This document shows, piece by piece, positions 51,770 to 62,792 of a DNA stretch of 64,000 nucleotides. Each line of letters begins with the position of its first letter. The stretch's first letter is position 1. The notes beneath the pieces were generated by a model. That model did not search any database. It had not been told where the DNA came from and worked only from the letters and a program-made list of their open reading frames with translations. The translations under genes and the position numbers were made by a program. The stretch lies in contig AP019514.1 of the NCBI GenBank assembly GCA_007182875.1, positions 2,046,001 through 2,110,000 on the forward strand. The letters are read 5' to 3'. The DNA comes from Vreelandella sulfidaeris (lineage in GTDB: Bacteria > Pseudomonadota > Gammaproteobacteria > Pseudomonadales > Halomonadaceae).

Positions 51770-53178
51770 ATGCTGGGGTTAGATACCGTTGACTTGGCCC
51801 GTCTTCAGTTTGCTACCACCGTGATGTACCACATCATTTTTCTGGCGCTGAGTATCGGTTTGGCCACCTATCTGGCCTTTCTCGAAGGGATGTGGCTAAA
51901 GACGGGTAATCGCATCTACTTGGGTATCTACCATTATTGGCTGCCTCATTTCGCCGTGAATTACGCTGCGGGCGTAGTGTCCGGAGTCATTATGGCCTTC
52001 GAGTTCGGCACCAACTGGAGTGTGTTCTCATCAAAAGCGGGCGGCATTAGTGGCGTGCTGCTGACTTATGAAGTAGTGACGGCTTTTTCCTGGAGGCTGG
52101 GTTCTTTGGCATCATGATGTTTGGTGAAGGGCGTGTTAGCCGAAAGGTTCACTACTTCGCCACTTGCATGGTCGCGCTTGGCGCCTATATCTCGACATTC
52201 TGGATACTCGCCTCGAACAGCTGGATGCAAACACCGGCAGGTTATGCCTTCGAGAATGGCCGAATCATTCCCGAAGACTGGTGGGAAGTCATCTTTAATC
52301 CCTCCCAGCCCTTTCGTTTTGTGCATATGTCGTTGGCTGCCCTTATCGCGACGGCCTTTGTGGTAGCTGGCGTTGCCGCTTGGCATTTGTATCGTAACCA
52401 CCAAGATGCGGTCGCCAGAAGAATGTTCTCAATGGCACTCTGGATGCTGACCTTCGTCGTCCCGTTGCAGATCGTTGCGGGAGACGTGCATGGCCTGAAT
52501 ACCCTCGAACATCAGCCCGCCAAAGTGGCCGCCATGGAAGCCTATTGGAAGAACGAGCCTGAGCGTGAAGGAATGCCCATGGTCGTACTTGCCTGGCCTG
52601 ATCCCCATCTGGAGAAAAACCTGTTTAGTTTGGAAATCCCCGGCTAAGCAGTCTCTATTTAACCCATTCATTGACAGGCAAAAATCCAGGGGTTGGAGCA
52701 ATGGGCAGAAGACGAGCGACCTTACGTGCCACTGGTATTTTACGCTTTCAGGCTGATGGTTTATCTGGGCTTCACCATGCTCGGTCTTGTCGCATTGTCA
52801 CTATGGATGCGCAAGCGGAAGCAGCTTTATGAGTCACGCTGGTTCTTAATTCTGATGATGCTGGCAACGCCCATAGGCGTAGTCGCCATCGAAGCCGGTT
52901 GGGTCACCACTGAAGCAGGAAGGCAGCCCTGGATTATTTATGGCTTATTGCGCACTGCCGATGGCGTTTCGCCGTTTAGTGTAGCCACCTTGGTCACCAG
53001 CTTGGTAGGACTATGGGGAATCTATACCTTGATTTTCTTTATAGGTGCCTACTTTTTCGTCAAATTGGTGCGTCCCACACCCGAAAGTATATTGTCAGAT
53101 AAAGAAGATTATGACGAAGCTCGTGAGCAAAACCTCCCTAGGCACCCGTTCAGCCGACGCTCTCATCGCAACCCATGA
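51770..53178 (+). CDS. cioA: Cyanide-insensitive bd-type quinol oxidase subunit I, frameshifted
   Basis: Quinol:O2 oxidoreductase subunit I with haems b and d. About 469 residues restored, with helices and the motifs DLARLQFATTVMYHIIF (haem His), VVSGVIMAFEFGTNW, FRFVHMSLAALIA (second His), FVVPLQIVAGDVHGLNTLEHQPAK and GWVTTEAGRQPWIIYGLLRT. The quinol loop after QPAK is short, as in the CIO/CioA branch rather than E. coli CydA. Frame breaks near 52095 and 52645-52690. ATG 51770 has ACAAGGAGAG upstream. First gene of cioAB-cydDC. Confidence 0.9.
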
Positions 53179-53230
53179 GCTTGCCTGTAGGGATACATCC
53201 TCGCATGAGCCAATGAAATAGGAAGCCTCT

Positions 53231-54225
53231 ATGGATAATGAACTCTTCCCCATCATCTGGTTCGGGTTAATCGGGTTTGCACTGGTTATTTATGTCATTC
53301 TAGATGGCTATAGTCTGGGTATAGGCATCCTGTTTCCCTTTATCAAAGGCGCTGAACAACGCGGTATTATGCTGACGACCGCTTCGCCATTTTGGGATGG
53401 CAACCAGACCTGGCTCGTTCTCAGCGTCGCAGGCCTTTATGGCACGTTCCCCCTGGTCTATTCCTCATTACTGCCTGCCATGTACTTGCCATTGATTTTA
53501 ATGTTGATGTGTCTGTTCTTTCGCGGCATGACGTTTGAATTTCGCTCCAAAGCAAGCTCGCGTAGGAGTTTCGATATCGGCTTCTGCATCGTGACGACTG
53601 CCGTCGCCTTTCTTCAAGGCATGATTGTGGGTAGCGTGATTGCCGGGCTGGGCACCGATGACGGCAACTTCGCCGAAAATGTATTGAGTGCCTTCTCTTG
53701 GTTTGGATTATGCACTGGCATCGCCCTGGTAATCGGCTACGCGCTGCTGGGGGCTGCCTGGCTAGTTATCAAAACCGAGGGCCAGCTGCAAAAAGTTTTA
53801 CCGACTGATCCGGCCACTGATGATTCTTTTTTCCTCGCCATGCTAGCCGTGGTAGCCATCACCCCTTGGTTAATGAAATGATTGCCGTGCGCTGGGCTAA
53901 GTGGCCCAACCTGCTGTGGCTAGGGATAACCGCGGTAATAATGATGATCTTAGCCATTATGACTGTTCGCAGCGCCACTCGCCGCCACGAGAAACGTATT
54001 TTCATACAAATTGGGGTCATGTTCGTGCTGGGCCTGGTCGGTTTGGTTGCTAGTCTTTACCCCGTGATGCTGCCACCGGATATCACGCTCTGGGATGCGG
54101 CATCAAGCCGTTCTAGCCAGCAATTCCTACTAGTGGGTTACGCTGCCCTGCTACCTATTACCCTCGGTTACACCGCCTACAGCTATTGGTTGTTCCGTGG
54201 CAAGGTACGCGAGAGCGAAGAATGA
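53231..54225 (+). CDS. cioB: Cyanide-insensitive bd-type quinol oxidase subunit II, frameshifted
   Basis: Subunit II, about 331 residues with eight predicted helices. Signature DNELFPIIWFGLIGFALVIYVILDGYSLGIGILFPF and WDGNQTWLVLSVAGLYGTFP are diagnostic of CydB/CioB. One indel near 53870 joins ITPWLMK to MVNEMIAVRWAKWPNLLWLG. Ends LFRGKVRESEE. The cydD start (ATGA) overlaps its stop codon, so the oxidase and the ABC exporter are translationally coupled. Confidence 0.9.
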
Positions 54226-56027
54226 CACAGGATAAACTGGCGTTGCGGCGATGGTTGGCAAGCCAAGCCCGGCATGGTGGTTGCTGGCCCTACATTACCG
54301 TCGTATCAGGCAGCGCCTCCACGCTATTGCTCTTCGTGCAGGCTTGGGCGATTGCCAGCATTACCCAGCGCATGGTAATTGATAAGACGGCATTCGACGA
54401 TTTGACTGTTCCCCTGTTGATACTACCCTTGGCCTTTTGTGGTCGTGGTGCACTGGCTTGGGTGAAGACCGAAGCCGCCACTCGCGGCTCAGTGCAAGTT
54501 CGTCAGGCCATCCGCAGCCAACTTTTCCATCGCATAGGCGAACTCGGCCCGCTATGGGCACGCCGACAACACAGTGCAACCCTGGGTAATCGGGTGTGGG
54601 ATCAGGTCGATTCACTTCACGGTTATTATGCTGACTACCGCCCTCAGCGAGTGCTTTGCCTGATCACACCCTTGCTCATTCTGATCGCCGTGTTCCCATT
54701 GAACTGGGCTGCGGGACTGATCCTGCTGGTCACTGCGCCCTTTATACCGCTCAACATGGCCATGGTCGGCATTGGTGCCAAGCAGCGGCATCAGGCACAG
54801 TTTCAGGAAATGACACGCATGAGCCGCCATTTTCTGGAGGCGTTGCGTGGCCTGCCGACACTTAAGCTGTTTGGGGTCAGCCGTGCCCAAACCGAGGTCG
54901 TGTATGAAGTTTCTGAAAATTTTCGTGCACGCTCCATGCGTACTACGGCTGGCATTCCTATCCTCTACTCTGCTGGAGTTTTTAGCTCGCTCTCGATTGC
55001 GCTACTAGCTATTTATATTGGCTTTATTTACCTAGGCCACTTCGAGTTCGGCGTTTGGGGACGTGAGCTAACGCTGTTCGCGGGTATGTTTATCCTGATA
55101 CTTGCCCCTGATTTTTATCAACCTTTGCGTGACCTTGGAACGCATTACCATGCCAAAGCCGAAGCGGAGGCCGCAGCGGAAGAGTTGATACCCTTACTTG
55201 CCCCGCCGGTGCCTGACGCAACGCATAACCACGATTGGCGAGTGCCCGAGCGATTGGGAGTTACCCTTGAGAATGTCACCTGCCGCTACGCCGATCAGCA
55301 CTCTCCTGCCCTCGACAAGGTCAGCCTTACCATTCGCCCAGGTGAGACGTTAGCCGTCATCGGCCCGAGCGGCGCAGGCAAATCGACCTTGCTCAATCTA
55401 CTGATGGGCTTTTGCCGCCTGTGTCAGGGGCGCTGACAACGCACGACGGAATAGAGGTCGATTCACTGGCGCCAGCTGCATGGCAACGTGCCATTGGCTG
55501 GCTGGGACAGCGACCTACGATTCTCACCGGCACCCTGGCCGATAACCTGCGGTTGGCCGACGCTGATGCTGACAATGAGTCCCTTCGCCAAGCACTTCGC
55601 GAGGTCGATCTGATCGACTGGGTTGACTCATTGCCCCAAGGGTTGGAAACATTATTGGGTGACGGAGGCCAGCCGGTAGCCGGCGGTCAGGCGAGGCGTA
55701 TTGCCCTGGCTCGCGTTTTTGCGCCGCTCGCCGCTGCTGTTGCTTGATGAACCCACCGCCAGCCTGGACCGCGCTAGCGAAGCACACGTTATCGATGCGC
55801 TTGCCAAGCTCAAGCAGGCCCGCACCCTAGTGATATTGACGCACCGTCTCGACCTCTTGGCGTTAGCCGACCGCATTCTGGTGCTCGAACACGGCCAGGT
55901 TCGTGCCATGGGTACCCTCGATGAGCTGCGCGCAACCCACCCGGCGTTATTCAACGCTTCTTCCCGGTTCTCGGAGGGTAAGGTTTTAAACAGGGCTGAG
56001 GACACAGCGGAGGATAAGTATGTCTGA
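54222..56027 (+). CDS. cydD: Thiol reductant ABC exporter subunit CydD, frameshifted
   Basis: Half of the CydDC heterodimeric ABC transporter that exports glutathione/cysteine to the periplasm for assembly of bd oxidase. About 601 residues restored. Six membrane helices, then the ATPase with Walker A IGPSGAGKSTLLNLLMG, the ABC signature VAGGQARRIALARVF and Walker B LLLLDEPTASLD. Indels lie near 55420 and 55735. Start ATG 54222 overlaps the cioB stop; the end overlaps cydC by 8 bp. Genes for CydDC next to CIO-type cioAB are less usual than next to cydAB. Confidence 0.9.
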
Positions 56028-57789
56028 TCATACGAAGCAGACACCTTCTGCCAGCCTACTTTGGCCCTACCTTAAAGAGATGCTGCCGTTCTCCCTCTGG
56101 CTGAGCTTTGGCATGTTGTTTAGTCTGGTTACCTTGCTTTCCAGCATCGGCATGATCGCGCTATCGGGTTGGTTCTTAAGCGCCTCTGCGCTGGCCGGAC
56201 TCGCGGCCACCTCGGCGGCAACGTTTAATTATTTTCTACCTTCGGCGGGCATTCGTCTGTTTGTGCTCACTCGCACGGCCGGTCGTTACGGTGAACGTGT
56301 CGCCTCCCATGAAGGAACGTTACGCCTTTTATCGCAGCTTCGCAGAAAAGTCTACGACGCCATCGAGCCGCTATCGCCTACTGCTCTGCAACGCTACGGT
56401 AGTGGCGAGCTGTTGAGCCGACTGACAGCCGATATCGATGCCCTGGATAGCCTTTATTTGCGGGTCGTGGCGCCGTCGATCGTCGCCCTGCTGGCCATTA
56501 TCGGCTGTGGAATTATCATTGGCGTGTTCTCTCCGGTATCGGCTTGTTTGCCGCCTTAGCCCCTACTCTTTTCAGGCACCCTCGGCCCTTGGCTTGCCTG
56601 GCGTTTGAGCCATTACCCTACGTCGCAATGGCAAGCTCTCAATAGCCGCCTGCGCGCGCAGTTAATCGAAAGGCTGGATGCTCTACCTGAACTACTGCTT
56701 TACGGCCGTTGGCACGCTGAGACCGCGACACTCACCAAAGCGCAACGTCAGCGCGATGCTGCCGAATGCCACACAGCAAGGGTATGGGGATTATCGCAGT
56801 GGTTGTCCCAAACGTTACTGGGCCTGACGCTGGCTATCACGCTGGCCCTGGCCGCTTGGCTAACCAGTCTAGGGTCACTCGATTCGACCCTGATTGCCCT
56901 GATGGGCCTGACGGTGCTTGCTGGCTTCGAGGCCATCTCACTACTGCCCCAGGCCTGGCAAACGCTAGGCAGGGTGCTTCACGCGGCTAGGCGACTTGAG
57001 GCAGTCCGTACTCATGTACCGTCAGTGGTTTATCCTCTTAATGATCATGCTCAACCCCGCGATGCCAGCCTCAATATTGAGAATCTTCACGTTGGCTTTA
57101 CCGATGGTACTCAGGCGCTAACTGACGTTTCGCTAACTATCAACGCAGGCGAACACATTGCACTGTTGGGGCCTTCCGGAAGTGGTAAGACCACGCTACT
57201 CAATGCGCTGGTACGCTTCGTCGAGCCACAAAGAGGCAGCTTGTCGTTGGGTCAAGTCGCGCTACACGACCTAAGCGAGCAAACCCTACGGGAAGCATTC
57301 ACCGTCGCACCGCAGGACATTCACCTGTTCGTGGCGAGCTACCGCGAGAATCTACAACTGGCCAATCCAGAGACCAGTGATGACGAAATGATCGAGCTAC
57401 TAGAGGCATTAGGCCTGGGGCATTGGCTGGCCGAGCAACCCGCCGGGCTCGATAGTTACCCGGATGAAGGCGGCAGCTCGCTGTCAGGCGGGCAACTTCG
57501 CCGCTTTGGGGTTGCCCGCGCCCTGCTATCTTCAGCGCCGATCGTGCTGCTTGATGAACCCACCGAAGGGCTTGATGAAACCACGGCGCTTCAAGTGCTG
57601 GACGAGATAAGGCAACGCTGCCAAGGACGGACACTGTTACTGGTGACTCATCGTCCTATAGGCCTTGTTCGACTGGACCGGATTGCCGTCCTCGATGCTG
57701 GGCGTCTCCAGGAAATGGGGACGCCACAGGCGCTATTGGCCAAGCCCGACAGTTATTTTTCCGCACTCAACCGGCGGATTGCGCTGTAA
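56020..57789 (+). CDS. cydC: Thiol reductant ABC exporter subunit CydC, frameshifted
   Basis: Second half of the CydDC transporter, about 589 residues. An N-terminal membrane domain (LALSGWFLSASALAGLAAT-type helix, FLPSAGIRLFVLTRTAGRYGER, GSGELLSRLTADIDALDSLYL) and an ATPase with GPSGSGKTTLLNALVRF (Walker A), SLSGGQLRRFGVARALL (signature) and IVLLDEPTEGLDE (Walker B). Two compensating indels near 56550-56580 restore VSGLFAALALLFSGTLGPWLAW. The start overlaps the end of cydD. Last gene of the cluster; a terminator follows. Confidence 0.9.
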
Positions 57790-57848
57790 TACTCAGCATT
57801 TGCCTACATCGTCAGCCTGCACCAAAGAAGCAAATAAGACATGACGGT

Positions 57849-57883
57849 ACGGCTAGCAAGCAGTTTTTACTAGCCGTTTTCTC
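57849..57883. terminator. Terminator between cydC and the convergent DUF1641 gene
   Basis: CGGCTAG and CTAGCCG form a 7-bp stem around a T-rich loop, flanked by TTTTC on the right and CGTC(A) on the left. It is positioned between the two convergent 3' ends. Confidence 0.6.
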
Positions 57884-57891
57884 TCGACCAA

Positions 57892-58387
57892 TCATGGCCC
57901 GCTGGTGGGTTTTCCCGTGTAATCCGACACGGGTTTATCAACGGGTGTATCAAGGCGTTCAGCGAAGGCTTTAAGCCCGTCAACGATAGGCAGGATAGCG
58001 TGCCAGAGCTGGTCATCATGAAGCATCTTATAAGCACCGGTCACCCTGGTGCATCGTGTCCTTCCTTGTCTCCGTCCTTCCCTGGTTGATGCTGACTGAT
58101 CGTTTCCATTGCATCGCGCAGGGCAAAGGTAACTCGGTAGAAGTCGCTGGGCTCGATACGAGACAACATCATTCCTAGGATTGAAATGTTCTGAATAGCA
58201 TTGAGTGTACCCGGCTTACCAAGCCCATTGACCAGCACCTGGGCAACCTCCGTATTGGCGCCGACCAAGTCGTTGGCAAGCGCAGCACGCCGTGCTCGTG
58301 CAAAGTTTGCAGCAACCGCTCCAGCTCTTCGTGCGCATCCGGCCCGATGTTAGGCGGCGTGACGGTATGTGATATTCGTTCTGCCAT
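57892..58387 (-). CDS. DUF1641 protein, partner of the formate-dehydrogenase-like enzyme, frameshifted
   Basis: About 165 residues restored. Text: MAERISHTVTPPNIGPDAHEE, LQTLHEHGVLRLANDLVGA, VLVNGLGKPGTLNAIQNISILG and ALRDAMETIS, all typical of DUF1641 (YjgD-like). Frame breaks lie near 58270 and 58040; the restored end reads DYTGKPTSGP. It follows the large molybdoenzyme gene by 110 bp on the same strand, exactly as yjgC-yjgD in bacilli. Role probably in electron transfer or maturation of that enzyme. Confidence 0.82.
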
Positions 58388-58497
58388 TACATTTTCCTCG
58401 GGTTGGATAGCTGAGCAGGCGGTAACTCGTAATCGCTTCTGTCCCACTTAACCTCGACCTCAACACCTTTTTAGGAGTGCGATGGCCAAACCGGAAG

Positions 58498-61341
58498 TTA
58501 TTGCTCCTCAATGGCGGCGCGCCTTTTCTCGAGGTAATACTTCGAGATTGACTGCCGTTTCCTTATAGGCAGGCGTATCAACATCGGGGTCGTGGTGCTC
58601 GCCGGTAAGCCCGTTAACCCCAGGTTTGCCCTGATGTATCGGCAGGAACAACGTGTGCCCGCTAACACGATCGGTGACCAACGCTCGGACTTCGATACTG
58701 TCACGACGCGATGTGAGCTTCACCCAGGTACCGTCTTCAATGCCATATTCGTCGGCCAGCTCCGGGCTAACTTCGACAAACCAGCCGGGTGCTTCGTACC
58801 AAACACGTGGTCCGCGTCCGGTCTGATTCGTCGCTTGGAAGTGTTCGAGCATTCGCCGTTATCCATCGAGAATGGATATTCTGCATCCGGAGCTTCTGCT
58901 GGCTCCTTCCACTCCAGCGGATACAGATTGGCTTTACCATCCTCGTTGGGAAACCCTCGGTATGAGAAGGGGTATCAGTGCCATCCGCGTTGACCGGCCA
59001 CTGGAGAGATTTCCAACCGGCGAGGCGTTCGTAGGTCACGCCAGCAAACATTGGTGAAATACTGGCGCATTCTTCCATGATCTGCGAGGGATGCGTGTAG
59101 CCCCAATCGTGTCCCATACGTGCCGCCAGGTCGGTAAGAATTCGCCAGTCTGGCCGGCAATCGCCAAGGGCGGTAGTACTTCGTAAAACGCTGGATACGC
59201 CGTTCAGTATTGACGAAGGTCCCTCTTTCTCGACGCTGGGCGCCCCGGAAGCACCACATCGGCGAATTCGGCGGTGCGGCTCAAGAAGATATCCTGCACG
59301 ACTAGAAAATCCAGGTCAGTAAACGCCGAGTGCACATTGTGCGAGTCGGCGTCGGAAAAGCAGTTTCCTCGCCGATCACGTACATGGCCTTGAGTTTATT
59401 CTCAGAGGCCGCCTGAACCATCAAGAAGTTACCTTCGCCGACCTTGTCGGAAAGTTGCTCCTTAGGAACGCCCCACCCTTCGCCCAGCGTTCGCGCGCCG
59501 AGTCGTCTGAGACCTTCTCATAACCTGGATACATATTACGCAGACAGCCAAAATCACTGGCTCCCTGAACATTGTTATGCCCACGCATCGGGTAGCCGCC
59601 TGTGCCTGGCTTGCCATAATTACCCGTCACTACCAATAGGTTGGAAAGCGCCGTGCTGGTATCCGAGCCATGGCTATGCTGCGTAATCCCCATAGCCCAC
59701 AGCAGGCAAACACTGCTCGCCTTACCAATCATCTCCGCCGCTTCAACCAACTCTTGCTTGGAGACGCCGGTTTTGCTCGGCAAACTCCAGCGTAAACGGC
59801 TCCAGCGAGGCACGGTATTCATCGACATTGTTGACCCATTTATCGAGAAATTCCTGATCCGCATAGCCGTGGTCGAACATATAGCGCGACAATGCCGACG
59901 CCAATATCAGATCGGTGCTGGCGTTAGTGCGCAAGAACAGATCAGCACGCTCGGCCATTTCATGTTTGCGCGGATCAATGACGATGACTTTTGCCCGTGC
60001 AGTTTCTGTGCTGCTTTAATACGCGAAGCAATCACCGGATGGTTCTCGGCGGTATTGCTACCCACGATAACCACCACCTCAGCTTTCTCGATATCTTCGA
60101 TGGATCCCGCATCACCACCGTAACCAACGGTGCGGAACAGGCCTTTGGTGGCCGGGTTTTGGCAGTAACGTGAGGAGTTATCGACACTGTTGGTACCGAT
60201 GATCAAGCGGGCAATTTTTGCGTCAGGTAGGCTTCTTCATTACTCGCCTTGCTCGAACCAATGAACCCTAAGCTATCCGCGCCGTAACGGTCGCGCGCCT
60301 CAATCAAGCGGCGGGCAACCAGGTCAAGCGCCTCGTCCCAGCTGGCTTCGCGAAAACGACCGTTGTCACGAATCAGCGGCGTGGTCAGGCGCTTTCGCTA
60401 TTAACGAAGTCCCAGGCGAACTTACCTTTGATACATGTCGAGATCCCATTGGCCGGTGCGTCAACCACAGGCTGCACCTTCAAGATATGCCGATCCCGGG
60501 TCCACATCTCGAAGGAACAACCCACGCCGCAGTAGGTGCATACTGTTTTGGTGCGCTTGATTTCGGGCTGGCGCCAATGCATATCCATTTTGGACAGGCC
60601 GGTAACAGCTGTCGCGCCTGTGGTGGTCTCGACAGTTTTGATAATGTCGATCATTGGCCGCTTTAGCGACTGCGGCATTGAGGTGAAAGGCCCGCATCGG
60701 GCTGCATGGTTTGCTCCATCAGCGCGTTACAAGGACAAACAGTGACACAATGGCCGCACTGCACACAGCTAGACTCGTCGATCTTTTGCCGCCGTCCCAC
60801 AGCACACGCGGGTTTTCCATCGAATAGTCAATGCTTAGCGTTTCGTTAACTTCGACGTTCTGGCAGGCTTCTACACAGCGTCCACATAGAATGCATTGGT
60901 CGGGGTCGTACGTATAAAACGGACTTGAGGTATCTTTTCGTAGGGCTTGCGCTGGAACTCGTAGCGCTGGATGGGAATATCCATCTCTGCCATGGTGTTA
61001 TGTAAAGTGCAGTCACCGGTATTGTTTTCACACACGGTGCAATAGAGCTCGTGCTTGCTGAGTAGGCGATCCATGCCCTCATGGCGTGCAGCCACAGCAA
61101 ATTCGTTCTGGCTGGTAATCGTCAATCCTTCTTGGGCTTTCAGCGTACAACCACGCTTTAACTCACCCTCTACTTCCACCCAACAAGAATCGCAAGTCTC
61201 TAGCGGACCCAGCGAGGGGTGATAACAAACATGTGGCAAGTCGATACTATTAAGTTCAAGAAAGTCGATCAGCGGCATGCCCGCCCTACCCGACAACTGT
61301 TTCCCATCATAGACAATTGTGCAGTCATTCTCCTTGTCCAT
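58498..61341 (-). CDS. Formate dehydrogenase-family molybdoenzyme alpha subunit (YjgC-like), frameshifted
   Basis: About 945 residues restored. In order: 2Fe-2S domain ([21 protein letters not shown]), His/Cys 4Fe-4S motif ([19 protein letters not shown]), two ferredoxin clusters ([31 protein letters not shown]), a 4Fe-4S Mo-domain motif ([13 protein letters not shown]), then the bis-MGD domains with [24 protein letters not shown] and [22 protein letters not shown]. The Mo-binding site reads [13 protein letters not shown]: a cysteine ligand, with Gln where formate dehydrogenases have His. No in-frame TGA there, so no selenocysteine. About nine indels; the 3' end (58498-58508) is uncertain. 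Formate as substrate is not proven. Confidence 0.85.
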
Positions 61342-61720
61342 AAGACGCCCTCTATCCCTGTTGGAATCGTGATTCTACTAACCGTAGTAAACGCCTTTAG
61401 TATTGTCGAGACGTTAGAAGAGCCACTGAGAGGGATAACTTTATATTAACCAAAAAAAACCAAACTTAATGGTTACAAGGCAGCATAACGGGCCAATAGT
61501 TTGATCTTTATTAATAATTTATAAGCCTTAACCATATTAAAAGTTAAATTTAAAAAACGATAAAGCTTTGTCCTTAAGTTTCGTCATCTAACCTACGCCA
61601 TATAAATAAAGCCTTCTAAATTTCTTCTCGCTTTTCGATACACCAGCATAAATGCTCAAGCAGCGTATAAAGTTAGTGCTTTAAAGCCATCTAAGTGCGT
61701 GAAGGCAGGAGGTCATAAGC
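61342..61720. other. Divergent promoter region between the molybdoenzyme and XpaC-TelA genes
   Basis: 379 bp, strongly AT-rich (61440-61680), no gene supported. The right end has AGGAGGT (61708-61714), the ribosome site of the next gene. No hairpin or repeat of note was found. Confidence 0.4.
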
Positions 61721-62779
61721 GTGGCGAGGGAGGTCAGGCATCGTTGCCAGATCGTAGCTGACCAATGGTGCTTAGCGCCCTATCTCAGTTACTCTACACT
61801 TGGTGTTTGCGATTCACGAATGAAGGATGGTCGAATCAATGTTGGGATTCCTACAGGGATTTTCCTATGGTCTTTTATGACCTGCCTGCCCTGGCTCTTG
61901 GTTGGCCTTTTCAACCCTGGCTTGGCGCATCCGGCGTTGGCGCCTAGCCGACTGCAGGTGATATTGCGCTATTGCTTGGTGGTTCCCTCCCTCAGTGTGC
62001 TGCTATGGCTAACCTCCCTGTGGGGTGGTTTCAGCCCCAGCCTGTTTGGTTGGTTGGCGGGTCTCGTTGCTATTCCTGTGGCGTTGCCAATCGAACGAAC
62101 ACTGCGTGGCTGGCTGGCCCGCAGACGTGAACGTCGCGCGGAGGCGCAAAGAGTGGCCAAAGCACATAAACAACGTGTTCAGGAGGAGCACAAGGCCTAT
62201 GAAGCGGGCGTGTCAGTGCTCGACCCGGCACGACCGCCCGAAGGAGCAGATGAACTGGTGCTCGCCATGTGCCGGGCTAAGCAGCACCTGCTAGACGTAC
62301 ATCGCCCCGATCTGGCAATTCAGGCGGACCGGCTATATAGCCGTTATCGTCATTTGCTAGATGTCCTGGGTAGCCGTTTCCACACTGGCGAGCTGGCTTT
62401 CGAGCGTTCGCGCGGTTTGGTGACTCAGGTCTGTCTCGGCGCAGTGGATACGCTGACCACAATGGCGTCCCAGGCCCGCGGGGTGGTCAGTGTGGACGGC
62501 AATTACGTGCGCCATCGCCTTTCTCAGAAGGGTAGGCAATTAAGCGAGGAAGAGCGCGCCGCTCTGGTTCGACGTCTGGATCTGTTGGTGGAAACGGAAC
62601 ACCGGCTGAATGGGCTTACCGCACGCATCGAGTCTGCCCTGACCGTGCTCGATGATACCGCTGTTTCCATGGCGCGCATCGAAACGGCTCGCCCTCAGGC
62701 TTCAGTCACCACAGAGAAGGCACTGGAGGACCTGCGCCGTTTTGTCGAAGGCGCAGATCGTTATGCCCGCAAAGAGTAA
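61721..62779 (+). CDS. XpaC-like membrane protein upstream of telA
   Basis: Intact, 352 residues. A GTG start at 61721 is supported by a perfect AGGAGGT seven bases upstream; a later ATG (61820) has none. Two or three membrane helices lie between residues 48 and 130 (IFLWSFMTCLPWLLVGLF; VILRYCLVVPSLSVLLWLTS; LAGLVAIPVALPIE), then a basic and helical cytoplasmic part (RRERRAEAQRVAKAHKQRVQEE) with coiled coil. Position before telA resembles xpaC-telA (yceG/yceH-like) pairs of bacilli; similarity to XpaC is weak and by context. May help TelA in stress from toxic anions or antibiotics. Confidence 0.65.
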   Translation: MAREVRHRCQIVADQWCLAPYLSYSTLGVCDSRMKDGRINVGIPTGIFLWSFMTCLPWLLVGLFNPGLAHPALAPSRLQVILRYCLVVPSLSVLLWLTSLWGGFSPSLFGWLAGLVAIPVALPIERTLRGWLARRRERRAEAQRVAKAHKQRVQEEHKAYEAGVSVLDPARPPEGADELVLAMCRAKQHLLDVHRPDLAIQADRLYSRYRHLLDVLGSRFHTGELAFERSRGLVTQVCLGAVDTLTTMASQARGVVSVDGNYVRHRLSQKGRQLSEEERAALVRRLDLLVETEHRLNGLTARIESALTVLDDTAVSMARIETARPQASVTTEKALEDLRRFVEGADRYARKE

Positions 62780-62792
62780 TCAGGAGATTTAC

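Noticed and set aside
58498-61341. Selenocysteine at the formate-dehydrogenase-like active site
   Set aside because: The ligand position is a Cys codon (in RYCQN) and no TGA stands there; in-frame stops elsewhere match indels.
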